Assembly: GCA_014925825.1 (NCBI GenBank) | Contig: JACGCK010000004.1 | Span: 124,001 to 188,000 of the forward strand | DNA: 64,000 nt | Direction of reading: 5' to 3' | From: Pholiota molesta | Lineage: Eukaryota > Basidiomycota > Agaricomycetes > Agaricales > Strophariaceae | In this document: piece by piece, positions 11,453-22,137 of the stretch | How positions within the stretch are numbered: position 1 is the stretch's first letter | Layout: each line of letters starts with the position of its first letter | Program-made: the position numbers and the translations under genes | Notes under the pieces: model-generated | What the model was told of the DNA's origin: nothing | The model's database searches: none | Seen by the model: only the letters and a program-made list of their open reading frames with translations

Positions 11453-12192
11453 TTACGCTGCAGCAGTATCTTTCACTTGCGGTGACGACTGATCTTCCTC
11501 AGCGGCAACCTCAATTTTGGGAATGACACCGTTGTTCTCAAGCAACGTTTCGAGTTCGCCAGATTGATGCACTAAAATGAGAATGAACGCATAGCGTTAG
11601 TAAGCATGAAAGATTGATTCATTTGCTCATTTGGTGGTTCGCAACGACGCATAAACGAGGTGTATAGGAAGAGTGGACTCACTTCCGATGAGAATGTCGC
11701 ATCCGCCGACGAATTCTCCGTTGACATAGACCTGTGGGACTGTCGGCCACTCCCTGCAGAAGGCCGAAGGTATTGTCTATCAATATGTTTTGATTACAAG
11801 GTGGTAAGAACAAAATGGACGCACGAGAACTCCTTGATACTACTCCGCAGCTCTGGGTCAGCCAACACATTGTACGTCTGCATCTTCTCGCTCGGGACAC
11901 CATGGAGGTCGAGGATCTGGACAACGGCGCGGGAGAAACCGCATTGGGGTTCTGCAGGTGTGCCCTTCATGAACAACACAACGGGGTTGGCCTTGACAGC
12001 CTGTTCAAGCTTGGCCCGGGCCTCTGTTGAGAGCAGGCGGTAGGCTGTGAGTCGGCTTGAAACGAATGCGGAGGGTGCGGAGCGGTGCAGCACTCGGACC
12101 TGCGGGAAGATGTCGGGGTCGTGTCAGTCAGTAGCGTTAGGCAGGTTATGGTGGGATATGCGCACAGACGAGAAAAGGCTTGTTCTGAACAT
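11453..12192 (-). CDS. grx5: monothiol glutaredoxin Grx5, mitochondrial
   Basis: Minus-strand exons 12192-12166, 12099-11825, 11753-11683 and 11571-11453 join to 163 residues. The first 45 residues are Arg/Ser-rich and lack acids (MFRTSLFSS, then [13 protein letters not shown]), a mitochondrial presequence. The core has [20 protein letters not shown] with the monothiol CGFS active site, followed by [20 protein letters not shown], which carries the cis-Pro and GGCD motifs for glutathione binding. The tail is acidic. Grx5 passes 2Fe-2S clusters from the Isu scaffold to client proteins in the matrix together with glutathione. The start lies 221 bp from the divergent HSD10-like SDR, also likely mitochondrial; shared control is possible. 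Confidence 0.93.
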
Positions 12193-12301
12193 GGTGGGTG
12201 GAAACAAGGAAGGGTGTGAGTGGTGTTTAGCAAGTCGGAGTCCGTTCGGGCAACTCTCGGCGACCTCAGAAAAGTGCCTCGGATGATGTAATCGTCCGCT
12301 G

Positions 12302-12340
12302 CACGTGCACGCGGTGGCATGAGATAACTCTCCAGCCAAT
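12302..12340. promoter_or_regulatory. bidirectional promoter: CACGTG E-box and CCAAT box
   Basis: Between the divergent starts of grx5 (12192) and the SDR gene (12414) lie a palindromic CACGTG at 12302-12307, extended to GCACGTGC, and a CCAAT at 12336-12340. CACGTG is the core site of bHLH regulators and CCAAT that of the Hap2/3/5 complex, which in fungi controls iron and respiratory genes. The match is by sequence and position only. Confidence 0.4.
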
Positions 12341-12413
12341 CAGCTCTCCGCTTTCACCACTTACCGGGTACCGATGTCGCGTTCAACCATAGTCCTCCTC
12401 TTCTTCCCCAACC

Positions 12414-13312
12414 ATGAAGGCTGAAAACCGCACTTTTGTCGTTTCTGGAGGGTGCGTCTTGCGAACACACATACGCACCAGTTGACCCAGACCATTCTAG
12501 TTCTTCAGGCCTTGGACTGGCCACAGTCTCGGACCTTCTCTCAAAACACGCCTTTGTGTCCATAGTCGACCGCTCGCCCCCACCAGCAGACGTTCTCTCT
12601 TCCAAGCATGTCAAATTCTTCCAAACCGACATCACTGTTCTCGCAGAAGTTGCTAAAGCCGTCGATGGCAGCGTCGAATGGGCTACTGAAACCGGGGCAG
12701 CTTTGGGCGGTGTAATTAACTGTGCTGGAGTTGGTACAGCAGCGAAGATCATCGACGCCCACGGAAAAGCACATAGCTTCGATCTCTGGGACTTCACGCT
12801 TGCTGTCAACCTAACGGGATCATTCAATTTAACGCGTCTAGTACTCGAACACCTTACTAAAGTCGAACCAGAGCCTGGAACCGATGGCGAACGAGGCGTG
12901 GTCATCTTCGTGGCGAGCGCCGCTGCAGTCAGTGGTTTTATTTTTATACATAACCTTCGCATGTCTACTAACTATCATTTCACATGGACAGTTCGAAGGC
13001 CAACCAGGACAAACGGCCTATTCGGCCACCAAGGGTGCTCTCGTCTCGATGACGCTCCCCATGGCGCGTGATCTGGCGCGCCACAACATCCGCGTTGTTA
13101 CCGTCGCTCCAGGTGTGTTCGACAGCAGCATGACCGCCAACTTTCCTGTCAAAACACGGAGGAGTCTCGAGAATGAGGGCATTGTGTATCCAAGACGGTT
13201 CGGCCAGCCGTATGAATTCGCTAAGACCGTGAGCTGGATTATCGACTGTCCCTACGTGAATGGAGAGACTATTCGGTTGAGTGGCGGAGGACGGTTACCT
13301 GGAAAGTTGTAA
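12414..13312 (+). CDS. SDR, 3-hydroxyacyl-CoA dehydrogenase type 2 / HSD10-like
   Basis: Exons 12414-12451, 12501-12927 and 12992-13312 give 261 residues, the length of HSD10 proteins. The dinucleotide motif is VVSGGSSGLG at residues 9-18, INCAG follows near residue 90, and the active site is YSATKGA. Typical of HSD10 are VVIFVASAAAFEGQPGQTAY with YSATKGA just after it, and the C-terminal VNGETIRLSGGGR. HSD10 enzymes oxidise short branched 3-hydroxyacyl-CoA in mitochondria. I infer a similar role in branched-chain amino acid or fatty acid breakdown. No clear presequence is visible, but in HSD10 the non-cleaved N-terminus serves for import. The gene is divergent from grx5. Confidence 0.9.
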
Positions 13313-14875
13313 TATGTTATTTTCGAAGGTGAGATTCAACGACCCTCTTAACTTCCATTCTGATGGAAGTTCTGAACAGGATTGAAAGACCGACTGGTTA
13401 TACGTATACCCTTTCAATGTTTGACCTCACTACGGATATGATAACTATAATTTAAGTATGTTCCTCCCAACTTCTTGGAATCGTCTTTCATCAGGGAATA
13501 TGTGGATGATGTACACACTTATTACTATCAGTTTTTATCAAAGGTGGGCCATTATCTTTCCTCATCATTGTGATTCTTTGATATCTGAATCGCCGCCGAA
13601 ATGTCAACCAAAGACTCCAGGTTCGTCCACCCAAACGTCTTCAGGACCTCAGAGTTCGAATGTACAAAGTAAGTAGATAGTGCAGAAGTTGAGGATATCA
13701 AGTATGCTTGGGATATGCTATGAAACTCTTCCTACCGGCGCCCGCTGCTAATTCATCCGTGCACAGTCAAGGGTCTCGAACGCTCATTAATTCGTCGATC
13801 ATTTTTTACCATGTTTTTGACAGTTCCACATGGCTACATAACTTGCCCTAAATTGGCCGAGGAGAGGCTATGTATGAATAAACCCTTTTGGTTACAGAAG
13901 GCTTTTTGCTCTCGAATATGAGTTGAAGACCCACCAAGTACGGTCGCGAAAGAAATGAGCAGGGTTGACATCTACCAAGAATTGCGATTCCAACAGTTTC
14001 ATCAGTGAGCGATCTTATTTCTTTTAACAATGCCCAAGATATAGTATCCCTATGCGTCAACTGCAACTGTATGCATGTAAGTACTTCTATGTCAGTCGTG
14101 GTCACTATGTATACCACATTCGGCCGATTAATGCCTTAGATTATTTCATTTGACAGATCCACCCCCGCAAACACAAATACCCCAGAATATACAAACAAGT
14201 CCCATATTCGGCATTGGCCGAACTCCGGAGTCTGGGAGGATGCAAGCACAACAGAGAGCTACTTATGAGGAATATCACAGGCTAATTCAGTAGTAAGTAA
14301 TTTCTTGCAAAGGCTGAAAGTTACTTACCGGCGACACCCATCGATTATCGATATCGAAGTACTAATAAGTACGGTGGCAACAACATCTTGTAGATCCAGA
14401 TTGATGGGGATATGCCGGAAAATGCCGTCTATAATGTATGGTGGCGGAATCCACAAGCAATCCAAGCAAAGTCCAAGAGCGAGAAATACTCTATGTACCA
14501 CTGTACCTACAAGCCTCAAGAGTCGACTTTCAAGCAAGTTGCATGCTGTTGCATGACACCTTGTCGATTGTTGACACTTCCTGTTAGAAAGCGCATCTGA
14601 CAACTTGCCGGAAGTCATAGGGTTTATCAGATGAACATTGAATATTGAACACCGGGCTCCATCTTCATGCAGCTTCATGCCCATATATCTTTGTTATAAA
14701 TAACCTCCGCATATGTTTCCATCATCATCATCATATCCAGGTCCTTCTAATTTTTTTTCTCACACCTTCGTTCAACCCACCATAAATCCGTTGCCAAAAT
14801 TTCATCCCCCATCTCCTTTCCTGTGGGTTACTTGCACGCGACGACGAAGCATCCATAGCTCAGCCGCGAGCCGTC
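13313..14875. other. intergenic region with one weak gene candidate
   Basis: Apart from the candidate listed at 13601-14290, no open frame has recognisable similarity. Long pyrimidine-rich sequence before 14876 (around 14710-14830) is typical of a fungal core promoter for the membrane-protein gene that follows. Confidence 0.4.
13601..14290 (+). CDS. possible small spliced gene, not recognised
   Basis: An ATG at about 13601 begins MSTKDSRFVHPNVFRTSEFE and runs into a good GTAAGT donor after CTK. A strong acceptor (TTTGACAG) near 14158 opens a frame reading PPPQTQIPQ, then SPIFGIGRTPESGRMQAQQR and a stop near 14290. An in-between exon beginning VKGLERSLIRRSFF is possible. The codon use and splice sites look real, but I cannot connect the exons in one frame with certainty and I recognise no family. 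Confidence 0.25.
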
Positions 14876-16456
14876 ATGGCCTCGACGGAAGTACTGACGG
14901 AAGCCGTGCGCGCGCTGCGTACTGTGACGGTGAGAGGGTTTCTTCAATAGAGTGGTCTATTTTCGCATGTCATTCGCTGAACCTAGACGTCTTTAGTATT
15001 TCGATGGTGCGCCGCATTACTTACTTACCTGACGAATGTATAGTGCTTGCTAACGTGTTTATTATGGCATAGTCGCGGCATGTACGTTCTTTATTTGGGA
15101 TTATATCCTCACCCTCCCGTTAGAGCTTGATTTGGTGTGGAGGGCACGGTGGAATCCGATGAAAGTTCTGTACATTGTACAGCGGTATCTGCCTTTTGTG
15201 GACACTGTTGGGCTGGTATTTTATCGTAAGTTATATATTTCTATTGTGAGATTTAATCGCTCAATCGCTCAAAATCCCAGACCAATTAAAAGGCAATTTA
15301 GGAGAAGCGGAATGCAGAGCGTTGTATTATACCAGTGGATGTTCGTGTTTCAAGTCTTAGTGCACGATGTAGATTCGCGCTGATATTTTTAACAGCTGGA
15401 ATTGTCATTGGCATGTCTTTCTCAGAAGGTATGCTTATTTTACACCGATATGAATTTGTGTGTGCTCATTCCTTTGTGCAGCGATTTTGACAGTACGAGC
15501 CTGGGCAGTGTGGAACCAAGATCGTCGCCTGACCATCCTCCTCCCCATCGCATTTGCTTTGTTCTGGATCCCCGATTTTGTTTTTCTCGCATTGTTCTTG
15601 CGTTCCTTGGAATGTGAGTATAGATTTCGCGTGATGACTTATTTCCCTGTCCTTTGTTGACCTTTTTCTTCTTCAGTTACGGCCTTGCCCTACCCTTTCG
15701 TCGGCTGTTATGTTACACACGCCGGTGAAATTCTGATAATGTGTTGGGTTGTTGTTTTTATCTGGGATGCTAGTGCGTACCAGCTACCTTCAATGACTAT
15801 AATTATTATATATTTAACACCATCATTGTTAAAGCTGTACTAGGATTTATGATGGTCCCAGGATACCGGGCATGTGTGTGTCCTTCCAAGTCATTTATGG
15901 GTCGTACTGATCGTTTTCTTCCTCTATAGACAAGGAAGGTGGAAATTCTGCGTTAGCCAAGGTTGTCTATCGCGATGGTGTGTATCGTTTTTGGCCTTTG
16001 CCCTAGTGAAACCGAACTCACGACATGCAGGTGCTATGTACTGCCTCTACCTATTTTGTAAGCTCACGCCACCATTATACTGAGTGAAACTGACACAAAC
16101 CAGTATTATCCACTGTGAACATAATTATTGCAAGATCACTCCCAGTACGTATTATTTCGGCATTTCTGACTTTATTATGCCTGGTCTTACATCTTAATAC
16201 GCAGCCGGCATACTCGCAGCTTCTGACGTCGTACGTTCTTTCTTTCTCACTAATATATCTAGCGTTGTTGTTGATGGAATTCAGAACGGCACGATGTGCT
16301 CACTCCACGATGACAAGCCGCGTGCTTTTACGCATTCGAGAACACACAAGCACCGCTGATCCCGTTTTCAGGGAAGACTTCGACACCGAGCTGGCATCGC
16401 TAAACATCGGAAGTCAATTCGATTCCAAGTCCACTCCGACTCGAGTTTCGGCTTAG
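14876..16456 (+). CDS. DUF6533-type seven-helix membrane protein
   Basis: The gene has about eight to ten exons and runs from the ATG at 14876 to the stop at 16456. After a short polar start (MASTEVLTEAVRALRTVT) a 10-nt exon at 14997-15006 supplies YFD. Then comes the DUF6533 signature: VAACTFFIWDYILTLPLELD, VWRARWNPMKVLYIVQRYLP and FVDTVGLVFYH. Further hydrophobic segments are RFALIFLTAGIVIG, AWAVW after ILTVR, IAFALFWIPDFVFLALFL, YPFVGCYVTHAGEILIMCWV and a late NIIIARSLPPAYSQLL. The tail is cytoplasmic and polar. This family is large in mushrooms; its role is unknown, although the layout recalls seven-helix receptors. The splice between exons 4 and 5 (near 15330-15375) needs a 42-nt intron in my reading and is uncertain. 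Confidence 0.78.
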
Positions 16457-16958
16457 GATGCCAACACCATAGCATGTTTTATCTTCTTGCCATCTGTACT
16501 AGTATCATCCTCCTTGCTTTCATTGCTGTCGATCATGCACTGCCTAATTCTAATTCCTTATATATAATCAATGACTTCTCAGTGACTGATTGCTTTGAGG
16601 CACCTATTTCCTTATTGAATCAGGTAGTTCTATGTTCGGGATCGACTCAGCAGTGATAGTAAGTTAGACACATCTATAATTTATAATTACAAAGATTGTA
16701 TATAGCTAGGATCTATTCACGAGCATAGGTATACGTTTCTCCTAGCTGGTTTTATAATTATTTGAACAGTGTCAGTATAGTTCAAGCCTAGTTCTCTGCC
16801 ATGGAACTTTACACCAGAGAATTATTTAAATTTTTGTGTTCATTTGACATTGCTTTGTTTAATTAAATGCTTCGCCCTCTAGTAGTGCTCTGTCTTGCAT
16901 ATCTTGACAGGTATTTGTGCGGAATGTTGGCGGGATGGCAGCATATGGCGAAATAAAT
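16457..16958. other. intergenic region before the transposon
   Basis: AT-rich 3' flank of the membrane-protein gene. One open frame at 16474-16656 has a hydrophobic start but no similarity or splice support. Nothing else is recognised. Confidence 0.4.
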
Positions 16959-16966
16959 GATAACGT
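16959..16966. repeat. left 8-bp target-site duplication of the hAT element
   Basis: GATAACGT here is repeated exactly at 18139-18146, directly outside the two inverted-repeat ends. An 8-bp duplication is characteristic of hAT transposition. Confidence 0.88.
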
Positions 16967-17245
16967 TAGTGTTGCCGCGAGCTGAGCTCCGAGGTAGCTT
17001 GAGGTGAGCACATTCAAACTCAGACCACCTTGAGCTACCTTGGAGCTCACCTTGGCTCGGTAGCTTGGTAACTCGGTCCCATATATAGCATCGCTTGGAT
17101 GCCCGTTCAAAGCAATGCCGCCAGTGCCGATATGAAGGTTCAATGCATTAGAAATCAGTATATCGAGTCGTATATGATGTTTGTAGCATGTTATAGAGCA
17201 GTCTAATGTAAAGTAAGGTAAAAATATAGTGTAGGAAACATCAGT

Positions 17246-17677
17246 TTATGGCCGTTCATGTCCCCAACCTTCCCAAGACTGGTTAATATATGTATTTAAT
17301 GTTTCAATATCTCCCCGGCTCATTAGATCTCTGACCTCTGTAGGGGAAATATCAAGAACAGAGAGCTCATTCTCCGTGCAAATTAAGTGATCAGTAAAAT
17401 TAAGGCGATCTTTTCGGTAGCTGAATTTCAAAATTTGGAGTTCCTCCATCTTAAACATCGATAGATTTGAGCGTCTTTCTGCATCGGTTTCTTTGCTAGA
17501 CGAGAAAACGCGTTCGCAAGGCACTGCGGATGCCTGAACAGGCAGAACATCCAAGGCAATCTTGTAGAGAAGCGGGTATTTGAGCTTATATGTCTGGCAG
17601 TAGAGATGGCCTTGCATCTTCAATTTATATGATTTCTTTGCTTTGCATTGTGTGCGCATTTCGTAGACGTTCAACAA
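17246..17677 (-). pseudogene. hAT transposase C-terminal dimerisation domain, truncated
   Basis: This 143-residue open frame contains YPLLYKIALDVLPVQASAVP followed by CERVFSSSKE and RRSNL, then KMEELQILKFSYR. This is the conserved C-terminal hAT dimerisation block (family pattern CERxFS with a downstream Met-Glu-x-Leu segment). The RNase-H-like catalytic domain and BED zinc finger that should precede it are absent, as no minus-strand frame upstream to 18138 resembles them. The part kept is intact, so the loss looks like internal deletion rather than slow decay. It is not expected to transpose by itself. Confidence 0.85.
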
Positions 17678-17682
17678 ACACA

Positions 17683-17722
17683 GACGCGTCGATACTCAAC
17701 GTTATTCAACCGTCGACGCGTC
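17683..17722. repeat. inverted 10-mers GACGCGTCGA / TCGACGCGTC inside the hAT element
   Basis: GACGCGTCGA at 17683-17692 and its exact reverse complement at 17713-17722 flank a 20-bp spacer, and each contains the palindrome GACGCGTC. The pair could form a stem or serve as a protein-binding site. It is in the non-coding part of the element, just upstream of the transposase fragment. Confidence 0.7.
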
Positions 17723-18138
17723 CTAGACACGACAACGTATCCCCCTTTTCGCGTTTTTTGCGACAGATAATGGCAACCAATATACGCCTCATTGATATGA
17801 ATAATGCTGGAATAATGCTTACAATTCCCAACGGAGTCAGCCCTTCTTATATGTTGATGCCTTTCTTGCTACATAGGTAGGGAAATAAGAAAAGTGTTTA
17901 TTATCAAGTATTCTACAGGTTGTACTACTCTTTATTTTTGATCTATCAGCTCTAATCATTACATTTGACGCCAATGTGAACAAATCCGCCGCGTCGCCGT
18001 GCTCCTAAGCGAGAACCGGAGGTTGAAAAAAGGGTCCGAGTTACCTTGAGCTGAGGTGACCTCAAGCTGCCAAATCCGGAAGGAGGCCGAGCTGAGGTGC
18101 AACTCACCTCAAGGTGAGCTCACCTCGCGGCAACACTA

Positions 18139-18146
18139 GATAACGT
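18139..18146. repeat. right 8-bp target-site duplication of the hAT element
   Basis: GATAACGT, an exact copy of 16959-16966. Beyond it the host sequence continues into the amidohydrolase promoter. Confidence 0.88.
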
Positions 18147-18260
18147 TGATCGCATCCGTCGGCAGCGTTTCCGTGCGGTCCGTCTGTTAGCGCTGTTCGC
18201 AGGCGTTCATAATTCGCGTCCCTCACTTCCCAGCCTCCTCTTATCTTGTCTTCCACCGTA

Positions 18261-21200
18261 ATGGACAAGTTTCCAGCACAGCGTCTGGGGGCGACGCGTT
18301 CCACCCTGTTCCGCTCCCTTTTGGCTTCTGTTCTGCTCACCGTCGTTGTCGTCACCTCACTTGGGCTATCTCTCGAACAGAACCCTCTCGGTGGGACCAG
18401 GGTCCCTATCAATGCAGCACAAATAGTCCAACAATGTCAGGCGCTAAATGTTCTTCCTGGTCCGCCCAAGGACTTTCACCAAAGGTCCGAGTCAGACCGC
18501 TATGTGCCTGGTACACCGCCCATACTACTTCGCAACGCGACCCTTTGGACGGGACGCGTTTCCGGTCATGAGGTTCTCGTAGGAGACATCCTACTAGATA
18601 AGGGTATCATTCAGGATGTTGGGAAGATTAATGATAGCGAGTTGAAGGCCTACAAAGACCTGGTTGTCGTCAACGCTGGAGGAGCTTGGGTCACTCCTGG
18701 GTTTGTGCTCTTGTGCCGTGTTAGATTGCCGAGCTGACATATATGAATTCAGAATTGTTGACCTTCATTCTCATTTGGGAGTTGATAGCGCTCCATCGCT
18801 TCGGGGTGCATCGGATACCAACTCTCTCAAAGGACTAGTCCTTCCCTGGCTTCGCAGCCTTGACGGTCTGAATACCCATGATGAGGCCTATCGTCTTTCA
18901 ATTTCTGGTGGCATTACCACGGCCAATGTTCTTCCAGGATCTGCAGATGCGATAGGTACGCTCTCCTTCATCTAACTATGCTCTGATATCATTTAATGGT
19001 CGACTCCTCACTTATCAAGGCGGCCAGGCGTTTACTATCAAGTTAAGGCCTACTAAAGAACGGTCCTCTTCTGCTATGGTCATTGAACCCCCATATACCC
19101 TCAACGGAACCTATGTGGACCCGTCGCTCCCTCCTCGTTGGAGGCAAATGAAGTGCGCATTTATTACCTTGTTCGAAGAGGAGGTTGAAACTGATTCATT
19201 CCTCGTATTCTTAGACATGCTTGTGGTGAAAATCCCAGTAAGAATATTATCTACGTATATTGCAATTATTTAGAACCTTGGATCACCAGGCAGGGTTTAT
19301 GATGGTACCCGGATGGACACAATTTGGGCATTCAGACAAGGGTAGACCTTCAGTTTTGCATAGCACCTCCCCGTAGATTGACAGGCATTTGTCCCAGATA
19401 CGACAAAGCCCGTCAAGTCAAGGAGAAACAGGATGCTTACTGTAGCAAAGTTTTACGTGGGGAATGGCAAGGGTTGGGAGCATTTCCGGAAGATCTGCAA
19501 TGGGAAGCCTTGGTTGATGTTTTGCGAGGCCGTGTGAAGGTAAGTTAACAACTATTCTTCTTCAAATCTCCAACTCGCATGATATAGGTTCATAACCATT
19601 GTTATGAAGCAGTCGACTTGGACGGCATTGTTCGAGTGAGTTATTTTCTATGGCCCGATTAAAGCGCGCTTAATCAAGTGGCGCCATTCATTTAGCTCAC
19701 CAACGAATTCAAATTCTCCATTGCTGCATTCCATCATGCACATGAGACTTACCTTGTCCCTGATCTACTAAAGAAAGCATATGGTTCGTCACACTCTCGC
19801 GATTGACATATAAGTTCATCTTTGCCGATGTCTATCTTACAGGTAAAACACCTGCTATTGCCCTCTTTGCTACCAATGCAAGGTACAAACGTGAAGCCTA
19901 CCGCGGTTCCGAATATGCTCCTCGTATCTTGGCTGAAAACGGACTCAAGGTCGTCATGAAGGTAAATTTTACTGCAAGTACCGAATACTTGCCTCACTAG
20001 GGTATCTTTTCGATAGAGTGATCACCCCGTTCTCAATTCTCGACACCTGTTATACGAAGCTCAACAAGCTCATTACTACGGTTTACCTGCTAATCTCGCC
20101 CTCGCTTCCGTTATATCGACTCCGGCGACCGTCTTAGGTTATGATCACAGAATTGGATTCCTCAAACCAGGTTATGATGCAGGTGAGGATTTAGGATTGG
20201 ATGATCACGCCGTGGAACTTAATACCCATGAGAACAGATGTCGTCCTTTGGGACAGTCACCCTCTCGCTCTCGGGCTGCCCCTAAGCAAGTCTTTATCGA
20301 TGGAATTGCTCAACTCGAGGACCCTCATGTCAGCAAGAAACCCGCACCCTTCCAGCGAGCACCCAAGACTCCCGACTTCAGTAAAGAGGTTAAGGAAACT
20401 CTCAAATATGACGGCCTACCCCCACTAGAAACAAAGAAGGCTGACTCCGACCTTGTCATATTCACAAATGTGAACAGTGTCTTCTTGAGGAAAGGCTCTG
20501 TCATTCAGGAAGAATTCTCTGTTGCTCAAGCAGGTTCTTCCGGCGTTGTGGTCGTTGAGCGAGGAAATATTTTATGCATGGGTACTTCATCTGGGTGTCC
20601 CACCACAAACTACGGCAATGATGCTCAAATAATTGATCTGGAGGGTGGTTCTATTTCGTAAGATTTCCCTTCTATCTTCTTGTTAACGGAATACAGCTCA
20701 TTCATCCTCGTTGCAGACCATCTCTCATTAGTTATGGTAGTTATCTCGGACTCCACCACATCGATGGCGAATCGACAACGAACGATGGCAGAGTCTACAA
20801 TCCGTTAAAGGGTGATGCGCCTTCCATCCTTGGGGATAGCCCTGTCATTCGTGCGGTCGATGGTCTGCAGTTCGCCTCCCGGGATGCCTTGTGAGCAACA
20901 GCCTTCCCATCTTATCATTACCTTCCTCTGACTTGTGGCGCTAAGGCTTGCATATCGCTCTGGTGTAACTGCAGGTGTTACCGCCCCTGATTCTTCTGGT
21001 TTCCTTTCGGGCTTGTCCACCGCCTTTAGCACTGGAAGTCCTCATAAGCTCGCGCCTGGTGCCGTTCTTCAGGATGTTGCGGCCTTGCATATAAACATTG
21101 ACTCGTCGAGCCCCAGCGTTAGCACTCATATTGCGGCCTTGCGTAACTTGCTCAAAGGTGGCGATGATGGCGATCTCGGTGATCTATTCAACCAGGTGTA

Positions 21201-21934
21201 TGAAGTAGGTTTCGATTTTGGACACTTTTTCGTCTTTCCTGTAATATTGATATTTTTGGTCCATTCCAGGGAGAACTTCCGCTGATCATTCAAGTACAAA
21301 GTGCGGATATCATGGCCACGTTGATTACCCTCAAGAAAGAGATCGAAAAAGAGAGCGGAACGATTATCCGATTAGTATTCTCTGGTGCTAACGAAGCACA
21401 CCTCTTAGCAAAGGAGATTGGGGAGGCGGGTGTTGGTGTTATTCTCAATCCATCTCGACCATTCCCAGGCACCTGGAAGTCCAGGCGGATGTGAGTATAT
21501 TTTGGATAACGGAAATGAGAAAGCATGTTAACCTAGTCTATACCTAGCCTTCCCGGACCTCCCCTCACCCAGAAAAACGCCGTTACTGCTCTTATTGCTC
21601 ACAATGTCACGGTGGGTGTTGGCATCGAAGAACAATGGAGCTCTAGGAACGTGCGATTTGACATTGCTTGGGTACGTCAAAATCATCCAGTCTGGTTTTA
21701 AATTAGCAAAATTCTGGATCACTCATCTCTTTGGAACAGGCTGCGCTGGAGGCCAACGGAGCCCTCTCAAGGTCGGATGCTATTGCTCTGGCGTCCGTGA
21801 ACCTTGAGCGCCTTCTGGGTCTGAAAACACCAGTTAGCGACTTAGTTGCAGTTAAGCAAGGATCCCTTCTGGACTTTGAAGGACAGGTTGTCAGTGTAAT
21901 CTCCTCGCAACGTGGAGTTGTTGATTTGATATAG
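18261..21934 (+). CDS. membrane-anchored amidohydrolase with a second, degenerate amidohydrolase-like lobe
   Basis: About 14 exons encode roughly 900 residues; the first are 18261-18700, 18753-18955 and 19020-19152. Residues about 14-36 form one hydrophobic helix (LFRSLLASVLLTVVVVTSLG), a signal anchor. Lobe 1 (about 90-430) has the amidohydrolase layout. It includes AWVTPGIVDLHSHLG with the HxH metal motif, GGITTANVLPGSADAIGGQA, VHNHCYEAVDLDGIVR, FSIAAFHHAHETYLVPDLLK, SDHPVLNSRHL and LKPGYDADVVLWDSHPLALG. Relatives include imidazolonepropionase and dihydroorotase-like hydrolases, which cut cyclic amides with metal-bound water. Lobe 2 (about 480-900) repeats the pattern without the histidines (see findings). 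Its substrate is unknown. The hAT element ends about 115 bp before the ATG, so the promoter may be changed. An upstream TTG in frame was not used as start. Confidence 0.85.
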
Positions 21935-22137
21935 GAGAGCATATCGGACTACCCTTTACATCATAGCTATTGACTTACAGGACATTTGCTTTGTCGCTGG
22001 GATGAAATACCGAGTATATATTTTTGTTCTTGAAAACCGCGTATATTTATCTGCGATATACGTTGAACAAACTACTCAGACTCTAGCTATCGTTCGCAAA
22101 TGCGCGTGTTCCGTAAAAGTTTTAATCAAAGAGTTGT

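Larger units (their letters stand above)
16967..18138. mobile_element. hAT-family DNA transposon remnant, 1172 bp
   Basis: The left end reads TAGTGTTGCCGCGAG at 16967-16981. The right end at 18138, read on the minus strand, gives the same 15 bases. Both ends continue with imperfect GAGCTC and AGGTGAGC-type subterminal repeats, including an AGGTGAGCTCACCT palindrome near 18112-18126. The element is bounded by a perfect GATAACGT duplication. Inside, the minus strand encodes only the transposase C-terminus. TIR, 8-bp TSD and the dimerisation domain together identify a hAT element. It is too short to be autonomous and is probably an internal deletion derivative. It lies about 115 bp before the start of the amidohydrolase gene. 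The perfect duplication suggests a fairly young insertion. Confidence 0.9.

Noticed and set aside
12354..12962. 202-codon open frame on the minus strand
   Set aside because: Exactly antisense to the long exon of the HSD10-like SDR; its translation is Ser/Thr-rich and featureless.
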